64,000 nucleotides of DNA from Annulohypoxylon bovei var. microspora (Eukaryota; Ascomycota; Sordariomycetes; Xylariales; Hypoxylaceae): NCBI GenBank assembly GCA_022836615.1, contig MU405214.1, positions 248,001 to 312,000 of the forward strand. The letters are read 5' to 3'. A program made the translations under genes and the position numbers. A model generated the notes under the pieces. That model worked only from the letters and a program-made list of their open reading frames with translations, made no database searches and was not told the origin of the DNA. Of the stretch, positions 1 through 12,645 are shown piece by piece. The first letter of the stretch is position 1, and each line of letters opens with the position of its first letter.

Positions 1-105
1 GAGCAGAAACGTGTGTAGTGGCAGGCGCGCGCGCGGAGATATCTAAAGCGGCAATCAAGGTTAATAGGTGGCCGATGCTGTCTGATTATGATGAAATCAA
101 GAAGG

Positions 106-166
106 GTATGTATGCATGTATGTTATGTACGTATGTCATGCGTGCGAGCGTGCGTGCGTGCATGCA
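106..166. repeat. TATG/GCGTG-type imperfect simple repeat
   Basis: A 60-bp run of imperfect 4-mers: GTAT/GCAT units followed by CGTG units. No coding or RNA structure is apparent. Confidence 0.6.
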
Positions 167-2317
167 GATCCATACAAATGCACGATGAACGATGTACGAT
201 ACGATGTATGGAGGAGCGAGACCGAGAATTCCCTCCGCAGTCGAAGCAAGCTCGTCAAGGCTGGGCTGTTGGCTTGCTGCTGTGTTCCCCCAACGCGGTC
301 TACTGCCGTAGTCTACCGTGTACAAACGACATATGAAGCGCGACCCTTCCAACGAACAAGCCCCAATAGATGTTCTAAGATGTTCCAGAAGCCGACGACG
401 GGACCTTGCAGGACTGCCGCGTGTGCGAAAACGCGTGTCTCCACGTTGCACCGCGTTTGTAGTAGGGGGCGTAAGTAGCCCTGCCTAACTTCAGCTTCCT
501 CGTTGGGCCGCACGCAGCAGCCTCAACTTTGACTTCACCTTACCTGGACCTGACCTGAGCACGACCCGGTGTAAGCCAAACCAGACCAGAACCAAACACA
601 CGCAATTGGATGAGTACACCTAGCAATAGTTGCAACGTGGCATCGAGGCCCGACGCCTTGGGCCTATCTCTCCGAAACCAACGAAATCTCTTTTTCTCTA
701 TCTGGTAGTGAGGTAATGTACATGATTGAGGTATTGGTTGTACTTGCGTACTGGTTTTCTCTTGCCATAATTTCCTTTTTTGTTTTCCCTTCGCGCCGAA
801 CAGAAAAAGCATCGCGTAAAAAGGGAGAATGGAAGTAAGAGACTGAGGTCGAAGGAGTCTGCTCGTGTACTGTGTCGCCGTTAGGGGAGTGACTTCCTTG
901 CATCCGTAGCGCCCTCATATTGTACGAGATAAAAAGGACAGTGAAACCAGATCCATCGTAAAATACAAAATACAACCGTTTCTAACCCCCATATCCTGCA
1001 ATCGTAAGAAATTTTTTCCATTTGCCGTACAGCTTGTCCCATAGTACACTCAAGGAAAAAGAAAACCAGATCTATGACGTGAAAACGCCAACCTAATGGG
1101 CAGTGCTGTGATTCCTGCACGCCCCAGAACTCCGAAAATGACCGTACAGTACCGAGAAACGGGGAATTTAGGCGACTCGACGCCTCAGCGGGATGAGAGG
1201 ACATCTGAGCTCCTGCAACAAATACAATGTCTATGGGGGGTACATGAAAGAAATCATAACCATGAACGTCGTCTAACAGGGCTAAGGTGTACCGCGTACA
1301 GCCTGTGACAACGGTGTAACACTTTGTCGGGAAAGTGATCTATCTCATCGGGATCTTGACGATTGGATCGGGATGCGCTGTGGCTCGTTGAGTGGCTGAA
1401 GAAAGCAGGGAAGGGTATTGTGAAAATGTCATTTAGAGGACAACGGTCTAGGCCAATAGGATCATATTTTGCCTGTCGTGGCCACGACCTGCAGGATCTT
1501 AGCGTCCATGACAAGGGGGCCCCGCGCCAACTTCCGCATATCGATGGGCAATTGCGTGTGTTTCGAGAAACTTTTTTTTGTCGGGGGTGTCGAAAAAAAT
1601 CATTTTTTCCCGTATGTAAATCCCAACCCATGACGCCGGATGAAGAGGTTCCCTCCAATTGAAAAAAGTGAAGCTCGGCTTCGATAGAACCGAGACCGTG
1701 GGATTTTTGTACTAAATTGGGGGCCACATTAACACTCTGATCATCTCGTTTGTCATATTTAAAGAATAGATGATGACATATGAGAATTGACAGATAAGTT
1801 TATCAAAGCTTACCTCAATGGAAAAAATCAGTGACAACAGCGCAGCCCGGTCCGGGTCCCCCGTGCTTTAGCAGCTGTGTACGCAAGCCCGGCACGTGTG
1901 GAGCTTGCAGTATCTACACTCGAAAATCCACCAGTGCGGGCCCGAATGACACATATGACAGGTCCATTGGATGAGAGTGCTGTCCGACTTCAGCATCTTG
2001 AAAGAGTGTGCGCAGTTGTTTCCCACAGCCATGTTTGCGAGATGTGGTCAAGGATGTGTGCCTTAGCTGAATTTCCGGATGCTGGGGTAATAGTGAGCGA
2101 GTCCCAGACGGCTGGATGTGGCGTTGGTTTTGCTTAGTCTGCCCTAAGTGACGGGTCAGCCATACGATTCAGATTTCATACCGTCAACCAGTGCGGTATT
2201 AGTGTTGTGGAACACTTACAGTGAGAGGAGCAAGGAAGTAGCGTGGACTAGCAGTTGATCTAGTGTGATGAATGTTGGTGGCTGTAATCTGTGAAGACTG
2301 ACGTGTGCTGTCTAGAG

Positions 2318-2370
2318 AAGGAGAGAGAGAGAATACAGAGTGAGAGTGTAAGTGTGAGTATGAGAGTGTG
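2318..2370 (+). repeat. GA/GTGA-rich microsatellite
   Basis: A GAGAGAGA tract passes into imperfect GAGTGT units on the plus strand. It is purine-rich and lies outside any gene. Confidence 0.65.
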
Positions 2371-2928
2371 AGGGAAACTATCGAGGGAGGAAGGGAGGTT
2401 CGAGATGTGAAGAGGAGACAGGCGTTAAATAGTCCACGGGCTACAAGTCAACGGGTGACCTTGAGGTCCAAACAGAATGTTGGGTTGTCTTTGATTTTGT
2501 TTGCCAAATGTGGGTTTGAACGCGGGAGGAAGAATGAGAATAAGGAGGCTGTTTGTAAGTTCCAAGGTTGTAGGGCTGGCGAGATTCTGGCAGATTAGGC
2601 GAGGCGGAATGTATATTTTAGTATCGAAAGGTGAAACCAGACAATAGGCGGTAAATGTCCAGATAATAAAATAAAATGAAATAAGAAATGTGATGTGTAA
2701 CTATTCGTTCGTAGGAGATGTCGTTGCAGGCATGACATGGAGTTGCTTTCAGGGAGCCTCAAATACTATGCAAGTAAGTACAGTTGTGAGTCCCATCGAC
2801 GACGTCTAACCCTGGCCTATGACGATTGTCGGCACTGATCCCGCCAGGTCCATAGTAGGTAACTCGGCATAGGGGACATTACCAAAGCGAGGCAACGGGT
2901 AGCTTGGTAGCTTAGTCGGTAACCTTCC

Positions 2929-2952
2929 AGAGGTAGAGGTAGAGGTAGAGGT
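2929..2952 (+). repeat. Four tandem AGAGGT units
   Basis: Four perfect copies of the hexamer AGAGGT, followed by a partial copy. A simple tandem repeat in intergenic DNA. Confidence 0.85.
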
Positions 2953-5900
2953 AGGGTAATGGAAACGGGATGTGAATTTTGGGTTACTTGGGTGACTTGG
3001 GTGAGGTGATTGACAACATTAGACAGGAGTCGGGGTGGGAACTTGGAACTCTGGCATGTCGTCCGAGAATTCTATGACCAGGGCAGAAGTAGTCCATGTA
3101 AGTTGAAGTGGATTTTTTTTCGAAGAGCGATCAATGTTCTGCGACAAGGGCCTTGATGGGTTTTGACTTTTCAACTATTGTGACTTCCCACTTCAATGTT
3201 CAAATTAACCTTAATACCTAACATACTTTTTAGTATCGTTAGTATACATAGTACCTACATCATGTACCTACATTTATACCTAGCACTAAGCACCTAGACT
3301 AGCCCGGCCTAGCCATCAATTAGTATGTATCCATATGGGATGGGATGTGGATTTGGGATTAGGATTGGAACTTTCATGTACCTAGGTACCTGCGTACATA
3401 CACACCCGCGTTCGAAATTGTACATAAGATATTCACTTTGGCAGGTACCTCCCGGTGCGTACACATGCGTACATGCGTACTTCCTACATACGTACTTCAT
3501 GCCTATTTTAGGTAGGTTAGAGGAACTGCCTGAACGGGGACCGTGTCAGACTTTTTCTAGAGTGTCGGCTTGAAACTTCCTAGTATGCAAGTTGAACTAA
3601 TAAATAACAGCATTTGAACTAGGTAGGTAGGCGATACATTGCAGCTACGTGATGTATGTGTATATGCAATATGACAGAGCACCCCGTCATTCTTTCTATG
3701 GGTGGTTTGATAAAAGAGACTACCCACTCACGTCACAGAAAATATATATAAAATAACACCAGATAAACGAATGGTTGAGTGTGTTCGAGCCTATTTAATA
3801 AAATTTATTTTTACTCTAGTGACTGTATTATGGAGGAGAAATAATTTAAAAAAACGATAAAGCATCAGGATTTCAGAGCGAGTGACGAACCAGAGTGCTT
3901 CTTTAGGAATGAGGGCCTAGGCACTGACTCTTAAGTGCAGCGCGCATGGGGTATGACACGACATGGAACGACAACGGCTTTGCTTAAAGGTTGTGGATTT
4001 CAATTTCGTCAATTAATATTTTGTATTGCATCTCTTTCCTTGTTTTTTTCTGCTTTCTTCATATGGATGTTGCCGTCAGTCTCTCTGTCTGGTCTGACTG
4101 GCTGCAGAACCAAGACCGGTCTGCCATACGATCTAAGTTAGGTGTAAGTCGAGGACCAATGTACCCTTTACATATTCACGTTTTCTATACCTCGGGGAGG
4201 TATAAGCGTTCCCAAGGTCAAGGTCTAGGATTGGACAAGGTAAGGACGTACAAAGAGGATTCCCAGCAACAATTTTTTTAATCACTGTGAAAACCAGTCA
4301 CAATCTGGAGCTAGCGGACGGCACATAGACGGAAACGTATTGGTCTTATCCTTCACCGGTCGGCTCTCGCCGCCTACCCCTACCCTACCTAGACTACAAA
4401 AATTGCCGAATCGGTAACCAGAGAGGCCTTTACCGGTGACCATGTCTCTCCTCTAGAGTACCTCGCGTAAAAGTGCTCATATATATGTATGTATGTACGA
4501 TGGTTTGAGCCTAGAAACAATATAGAATCTCAACCAGATGCATAATATGTGTGGTTTCCCGCATTCGATCGGAGACAATCTAGTTCATCTAGTCTATATA
4601 GCTCCGCAGCATGTAGTAGTAATAAGGTCAGGGTCGTTGAGGCTACGGAGGCACGTACGTGTTTTGGAAACTATTCGTGCGCAAGAGGTAGAACATTCGA
4701 GGTGAACCGGACAACATTAAACTGTGGCGCGGTTCGCGTTGACCGGCACGGTTCGCCAAGTCTACGATTGTCTATGTCTGATTCCTCAACCGGCGTTGCT
4801 ATCTATTGGCTATTCGAGAGATGCAGTCCATCACTTAGTTATATAATAGACCTCTATACCCACACAGCGTCGCCTTGAGAACGGGTCCGGGGGTCACATT
4901 ACGCGCGGGTGTAAGTGATAATGTATCCGTAGGTATAGCGTGTTAAGGTAGTCTCCTCTGAAGGGAACATCCCGATGTGCTACCTAAGGGCGCATCAGCT
5001 AGATTTTACATGCGTGCAAGATCTGACTGCGACACGAGGTCCATTGTACGTGACATACATACCCTATCTGGCTAGGTAGTATACGGTTGGTTCTGTGATA
5101 CCTCGGAGTTATGGTTAGTCGGTATCAGTAAAGGTAGGTAAGAATTACGTGCCTCCGTAAACTGACTGCCTACCTACTAAAGGAGGTAGGGAATATGTAA
5201 GCGTCAAGAGGGATTTACGAAGTAAGAGTCAGGATATAAACAAGGTATGAAGAACCCGAATGTTTGGTTTAGCATTTTACTATGCACCGTAAGTGAGTAT
5301 GAGTACCTAGTGTAACACAGGGGGAGCGAAGATAACCCCAGGCTTATTGGATATAAATCTTTTATAGCTGACTAAATTAAAACATTCTGTGTGAGAATCT
5401 TACATATTGCGTTTTTTTCTCCTCCGTAATGGTTAGCGAATTAATGGATCCCACCATCTTGACCCGGGACTTGATCATGTGAAGAAAAGGAGACGTATGT
5501 ATAACATACTTATCTAAGTAATCTTGTAATACGGCATCGCGAGCAACTTCCCTTTGGTTGAACGAGCCAACTACCCACCTAGGTATGTGTAATATGTAAT
5601 AAGAAAGATGGCAATGATAAGGACTGATGATCCTGACCGATACTAATCTGATAGTTGTACGACCGCGGGTATTTAAGGCTTTCCGCTAGTTGGGTAAAGC
5701 GCGGGGTGCCCAGGCGATTGACAGACCTACAACTCGTGGAGGAAAGTATAGGTACATTCGTAGACTAGGTTTTACGGTCTTACAAAACAGCTGCAAAGGC
5801 AGGGACTTACCTGTCAAAATGCGTGAATCCGTGGCTACATATGTAATTACTTAGACAATTGGTATACTGCGCATCGGATGTATCCTATGCTTATATACCT

Positions 5901-8900
5901 AGCGTATTCGACCTAAGTGAATTGCATTGATACCTACATATATACCTACCTACTAACCCTAACACTACCTACGTTAGTATGTATTTTACTCAGGTACATT
6001 GCATGGCATGACATTACATACTACATGGCCTTATTTACACCTGCTTCATCCTTCAAGTCTAATACGTGCATATATCCAGGCACGAAATGCGTAGGGTAGT
6101 ATGACGGCGGCTGACGGGCTGCCAGCGTGTCATCGCTATATCAGGTACCAAGGGACTAAGGATACGCAATTCTGGGTTGGAAGGTTGAGAGCAGCTTGCA
6201 GCAGAGGCAAGCACAGCTCGCAGTTACCTCGAATCTCTCTTTATTCCCTCCATCGGGAAACCTCGTGCCTGGTGCAATCTAGATGCAGCAGCAAGTCAAC
6301 CCATGAGGGTACATTACCCGCAACTACTTTCTATTTTGAGCCTCCTGCACGCCTGCCGAATAGTGGTTTTTCTGCCACCCCTGAACCTTGATTCGTCTAC
6401 TTTTTAGAAAAAGTCAACCCAATCAAGGAATTAACTTTAGCCGAGCTGTATTAGGCCTCCACCAGCATTGTTTTTGCTGACTCCTCTTTATAGCTGCGAT
6501 GACACTTCATACCTCATACATATACTTAAGCAGGCCAAGCTGCACCGCCTGCTGTCCATCGTCTGCCGTGTCGGTTTTATTAACCACTCTTACGGGCGTG
6601 TAGCTATAGAAAGGGTCTCATGCTTCTCGTCAGGCTAAAACCGCCGTTGGGGTGCTTCTACTAATACGAACCGGCCCCGACAGCGCAGGTGGACCAATTT
6701 CTTTAGTACTACATTCTTTTAGTACTACACACAATTCCAAAGTCTTGCGCATATTCCACTTTTCGATACTAACACGGCAAATAGGAGGATTTGAACACCA
6801 TAGTTCCTGATCCTAGGTCATACGACAGAGTAAGCTCCGTATTCAGGCACTGCGAGAATTTTTTCAAATTACTACGTACGTGCTTCGCGGCGGACTATCT
6901 AGGGGTCGCGCAGGTCACGATCAATTCGTCCGGAGGGCGGCTTGTTTTTCCTTTTTTCAGGGCCGGACTCAATTCGATATCCATTCTTGGGATAGGCCAT
7001 AACATCATTTGCTATGACTATTGCTAGTAAGGATCAGTCGCCCCCTTGAAGATTGAAACATTAATCCACGGCGTACTAATATGATGTACGTGACAAGCTG
7101 ACATCGGGGTCCCAAGAGTCCCAAGAGCCAGGCACCTCCTGGTAGTCCCGCTACCTTACTAGGTAGTTACCGGTATTGGCTACCGGTACAGTAGCTGGAG
7201 AGAAACCTGGGTCTGGGCCTTGGGATACCCGCTTTCTTGTGGAGTTCGAGGCCTTCATGGTAGAGCCCTACGGGTGGTAGGACTTCTGTTTCAAACTATC
7301 TGGAAAATGGGCTCGCTAGGATGACCAAGCACCATGAGGATGTTGAAGACATTTGTCATCCTCGTCTCGGGTACGGACCCAGGAGAAAGGGTGATGACGA
7401 TGAATAATACGCCTATTATACGGCGTATCCCACATTGTCGGTAACCCGCCTGTCCGTTCACTGAAGCTCCCCCCTGGTCGTGGATAAGACATGGTGAGGT
7501 AGGTATGGAGTTGATAAGTACTTGCTCCAACCTCTAACCTCTACTACTAGCAGCTACAGCACAAACAATGTACACGGCTTTGTGGCTTGGAAATAACCTG
7601 AAGATGGCTAGCGCAAAGCCATCTTAAAGCCACCAACGTCCTACTTCATTAGGTACACTCTCGTCTGCTGATGTCTGCTGACCACACCTTCATGCGCCGT
7701 CGTCTGCGGCCATCCTGCGGCCAGCGGGACCTTAATTCAGGATGCGTAGCCGCGAACCGGTCTCGCTAATAAAAAGATTCTAGCGAGGTCTATCCCCCCG
7801 CCTGCCGGTTTCATGATTCGAATCCCGGAGATTTTGAGATTTTGGAGAACAAATCACAAAAATTTCCGACCGCAAGTTTATGCCAAGCTCCAGCATTAAG
7901 GTACGGAGTCAAGATTCCAAGCTGCTTCCACGGCTTCTCCCACCGCGCCACCATAGGCTGGCGTCGGGCTTGGGAAGGAGTATTCGCACGTGGCTTTGGC
8001 ATCTCGGGCTGTTGGTTCCTGGGGAGGTCGCACACCTTCTCGGTACATTTATTCCTGTTTGGATGGCAGCCCCACTGTCCGACCACAACTAGGATACCTA
8101 GTAATGGTTCGTTATCTAAAGACATTGGCCGAACATCGTCGCCAATCGGTTATCTTCCTCGCTACAACTCCTGACAACTACGTACCTAGGTACTTGGGCC
8201 CGTTTGGATAGCTCCCAGTCTCCAAGAAGAGAGCGCAATGCCGACCATGCATTTCAATCCTGCGGCGGCTACGCAATGCCAAGATGCTATTCAGAGACAA
8301 GCCGCGTATTTTCATTCGACTTTTGATGCTCTAGTATCCAATTGCTTCTCCAAGAAATCGAATCGTGATCGTAAAATACCTTGTTGTACGAGATTCAACT
8401 TTGTTGTGTGCGGGTGTCATCACTCAATTAGACGTTGGTCGCCTCTGGTTGGTCACTACGACCTGCAGATGGCCTAAAACGGAAGTCCTCCAATTTACCT
8501 AACACCAACTACCGGCTACAATAAAACTAGTCTACCTAACAGACTCACTCGCGCACGACCTGTTTGAGAACGAATCCAAAATAGTCACCGGTCTTACTAA
8601 CTATTCTAGAAACAAGTTCATATACTATAGCTCGGGGGGTTGGCTTTACCGGCTAGCCGTCGATACAACATCAAACAATTATCACCCGCCTCCCCGTAGC
8701 CAATCGAGGAACATCCAGACGCGGATGGACTCGTTCAATCGGCTACCGAACATTATGAAATTGAATACGATCATTGCCTACTATATCAGACCTGCGTTAC
8801 GAATTGGTCTATAACAAACCGGCCTTCCGTAGCTTGCGAACATATACGAGCCTATAGTATGCACACATATGATTCTCACTAATCGTATTGATCCCGACGT

Positions 8901-11898
8901 TCCCGATAGTAATAGTAGTAGTAGTCGAAGGAAACAATTCGTTGGGGGAGAAAACAAAGACTCCGTATCAACGCGCATACGCAATAGTGTCGACGCCATG
9001 GTAAAAACCAACCGGTCTAGGTCGATGTCGTCTACCTACCAATTTACCATCCCATTGGTTGTCAGAAATGTCGGTGCCCATGCTCTCGATTTTTTCGTCA
9101 CCGCATGTTTAGAAAAGGAAGCGTCGTGGAATGCTTAATGGGTCCGGCCTAAATATCGGTGATGAGGTCCGGTGGTGAGGTCAGTGCTAAGACGAACTTC
9201 TGAAGTTCTGGACGATTTCCCCGGCATGATCTTCAGATTCAAGACGAACGCTTTTTTCTACTCGCAGGCTAAGTACTTAACCCTCTTTATGAAGAGGCCC
9301 TCCCATGCAGGTAAGCAAAGCGGAACCAGACGAAGACACTCCAAGGTTCGTCAACTATTACTACGTAATACCGTTAAGGTATGAGCTTGTCCCGTCCCGC
9401 CCAGCCTTGCCAAGACGTCCAGATTCAAAGAGACGTTTCAGTGCCTGTTTGGTGTCGCTTATAATAAATTGCAACGCCACCTACCGCTCTTTCGCATGAC
9501 CGCGATGTTCTACTAGGTATGTAGCTGCAGGTCCGTCCGATATGGGTACGGTACGTTACTAGAGTAGCTGTCAGACTAGTCTCTCTTCCCCCCCGTCATT
9601 ACATAGGTAGGTATCATTATCCTTATTTTATTTTTGTTTCTTATTGAGGGGCTATTAGAAAATCCCCTGTCTTTCCCCCACCATACGTCTCTCTTTTCCC
9701 TTCTATGATCCTCGTCAACCTCGTTGCCCCCACATTCAATGATCCCACGTCACACAACCTAGTCTACAAAACCTATGGAGACATCCAACCGGTAGAGCGC
9801 CGGAGGTCTGGTAAGCCTGACGTGCTTCCATTACCTGTGCAAGGCCAGACCCTGTACGTCCCTAGCTTGTCTTATATTAAAACATCCCATATTCACGTCG
9901 TTCGTTAGTTGACAGGCAAGGCTCCGGGCTGGATCTCCACTTCCTAGTTTTGGGTACGAGACCTACTCAATACCTAATATTTACTAATTATGCCTGTCAT
10001 GCTAGTCATGCAGCTGGCAGTTTCCGGGCATCAGGTTGCTATTGGGTCCCTTGACTTTAAACGGGAGCCCCAAGGAGAGGGACCCAAAGTCGCAGCTAGA
10101 CAGGGACTGCTCAAACGTCAAGTATGGTTCGGTAAAATTAGACAACCGGAGCGTTGATGATGGACGCAAGCAATGCATTTTGCCCACCCCTTAGCCTTAC
10201 TACTAAGACGGCCAGCTACTCCGAGCCTGATCACGAGATAGTGAGATTCTTATTGGACAGGTATCAGCCTCGTTTGAAGAGGCGTTGGACTACGACCCTG
10301 CTGAGCGGAACTCCTACCGGAAGATTTAGAATCAGCCTCAATTTAAGGTGACGCGGCAGGCCGTCTGCCGTCTGCCGTATGATGATGTCGACGGCTGGTG
10401 GCTTGTTCCCCATCGTACTAGTGATCCGACAGACGTTATTCGATTCTTCGGGGGCTCCTGGATCTCTTCCGGCGTCCTTCTAGGCCCCTTCTTCCCCTTC
10501 CTTACCTTTCGGTTCCTGAAATTTGGCGGGGCGGGCAACTGTTCACGATAGTCCAGATTTTGTGCGACGAGCCGGGAATGTGAGCTATCACTTTTTTTTT
10601 TTTTTTTAATCCCTTCCCCCCCTTCCCACCTTTTTTCTTTACTCCTCAAAACCGACCCTCGGTTAACGACTACCATACCATGGTATTGTATCCGCATCTG
10701 GCCTATCTGTCATCTGTGAATCTGCGGTGACCTGCCCTTGGGTTACGAGGAACGGCCATAGACTAGCCCAATTAGCAAATGAAAGTCACCTCGGAGAAGC
10801 TGACCGACGCTTTTCTCCGTACGCAACCTGCAATAGTGCCGCGCGCATCATAACCAAACATGTGAGTTGCGGCGCGCCAGCGCACAACGACGCAACACAA
10901 TCTGGTTCGTCACGGTTACGCATCCCGCCATCAGATCAGTCATGCTATGCGATGCTAGTCATCTGTCTGCGAGGAAGCAAAGTGAGGCAAGAGCTCGCAG
11001 CCATGCGCAGCCATACGCAGCCATACGCAGCATAGGATCTGTTCATCATCACCACCACCACTAACTCCCCCTCCCACTTCCCCCCGTCCATATCTTGCAT
11101 CAAAAGTTCCGACTGAACCGAACAATATGTGACGTTTTTGGGAGGAGAGGAGGGGGGAGGCGCGGTTTCGACGTTGCAACCTCGCTTCTCTGAATGCCGG
11201 GATTGTCTAATACCTTCTATTACATACCTATCGCCTCTAACGGGGCTCCTCTAATAGCACTACATACCCAACCTAGATGCTTCCCCCGAAAAAAAACCCC
11301 AAAAAAGCTCGAGCTTTTTCATTATTATCTGGTTGTGACTTGCCCTTTATTTACCTTTTTTGTTTTTTTCTCTCCCCTTACTTCTTACCTACCTTCTAGG
11401 AGAGAGGGAATCCAGGATGAAGGGTCCAGTGACGTCCTATGATGCATTGATGATGGATAACGCAAGGGCCCAAGACGGGACGGGCTGGTGGCTCGCCGCG
11501 CCGCCGAGAAAGGGGGTAAAAGAAAGAGCGGCAGTTATTACTGTGGCAGAAAAGAAAAAGAAGAACAAGAAGAAAAATTTTTTCCTTCTCTTAAACTTCC
11601 ATGTCATCCCTATTTTCCCTCCTAGGTACTTAAGGTAAAATCTCTACCCGTGGATGGCGGTGAAGGGAAAAGAAAGAGGGAGAAGGGGAAATGAGGTTAT
11701 AGGAGAAGAAAGAAAGAAAAAAACTCGAAAAAAGGAACAAGTAATTGGAACGGTGTGTTATTTTTTTATTTTTTTATTTTTCAATGCATCGTCATCGTGA
11801 TAAAGTGATGTGTCAAAATGTCCGTTCGAAAGAGGGTCAGAAACGGGACACGCCGCAGCTAGGAACTCCTCATCTCGCATCGGCGATCCGGCACCGGT

Positions 11899-11914
11899 TG
11901 TGTGTGTGTGTGTG
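11899..11914. repeat. (TG)8 microsatellite
   Basis: Eight TG dinucleotides in a row, intergenic. Confidence 0.85.
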
Positions 11915-12645
11915 CAAATCTAAGGTTTAATTTTTTTCCCTTTTATTCGTCTATTTTCTATGGTGAGATTTCAGCGTGAGTCGTGCAAGTATCTCGTAAC
12001 GTACATACAGAATACACCTAGGTATGTAATCAATCACCTGTCATTGCTGACATTGGATGCTGCACGGCACACAACGCGCATACGCATATACGCACGCACA
12101 CCAACTCCACGTGGGTTCGGTTCGCTTGTCACCTCTCACTATGTTCTCTCCTCATCTAATGATGGCCGATGGCTGCTTCTGCTGCAAGTATTATATGTCG
12201 TACCACGTACATGCGGGCGCTGTCTTATTAGTTTTGTTGGGTAACAGTACATACATACATAAGACCAATACATCGAACGGCGGCCCGTCTCTTTTTTTTT
12301 TCCATCGTACGCACGTCATGACGCTTATCTCAGAACCATTTCCTTTCTTGACCTCTCGCCGTATGCAATGCTAGTCTTACTCGTTCGATCCCTGGTCCCA
12401 TAATGAGCCCTTTTTTTTTCCTCCTCCCCCTTTGCACACCGCCTGGCTGGGCGGCCGGGAAGGGGAAGGAGACGAAACATCATATTATGGACTGGTTTCC
12501 CAGTAGCATATGCGCAACACCTATTAATTCGCCGGCTCCTTATCCGGATTCCGTGCCGCCCATGCAGACCGTCATCTCATCTAGCGTCATCGCTGCTGTT
12601 GCTGCTGATGGTCGAATGGTGTTCCCGTCTTGGAAATTTCTGACT

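Larger units (their letters stand above)
1..12645. other. 12.6-kb stretch without a supportable gene
   Basis: No frame here is longer than about 157 codons, none has a domain I recognise, and I found no plausible multi-exon chain on either strand. It contains simple repeats (listed separately), a T16 tract at 10592-10607, long homopyrimidine/homopurine runs at about 10590-10640, 11280-11400 and 11560-11780, and many copies of the palindrome CCTAGG embedded in TACCTAGGTA. The base composition does not look strongly AT-rich, so I see no clear sign of RIP-mutated repeats. The last few hundred bases probably include the 3' UTR of VIP1. The rest may be a long regulatory region, a non-coding transcript or fully decayed DNA; the sequence alone does not decide. 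Confidence 0.6.

Noticed and set aside
1254..1727. 157-codon minus-strand frame
   Set aside because: Odd composition, no family resemblance, no supporting splice or context evidence.
5950..5965. CTAACCCTAAC, telomere-like
   Set aside because: Only two units; no array.
11041..11064. A frame ending in six His codons and TAA, like a vector-encoded His tag
   Set aside because: It is an 18-bp CAT/CAC simple repeat in otherwise native-looking intergenic DNA with no vector flanks.
1..12645. RIP-mutated transposon DNA
   Set aside because: No marked AT skew or TA/CA excess visible by eye and no TE coding relics; would need a computed RIP index.
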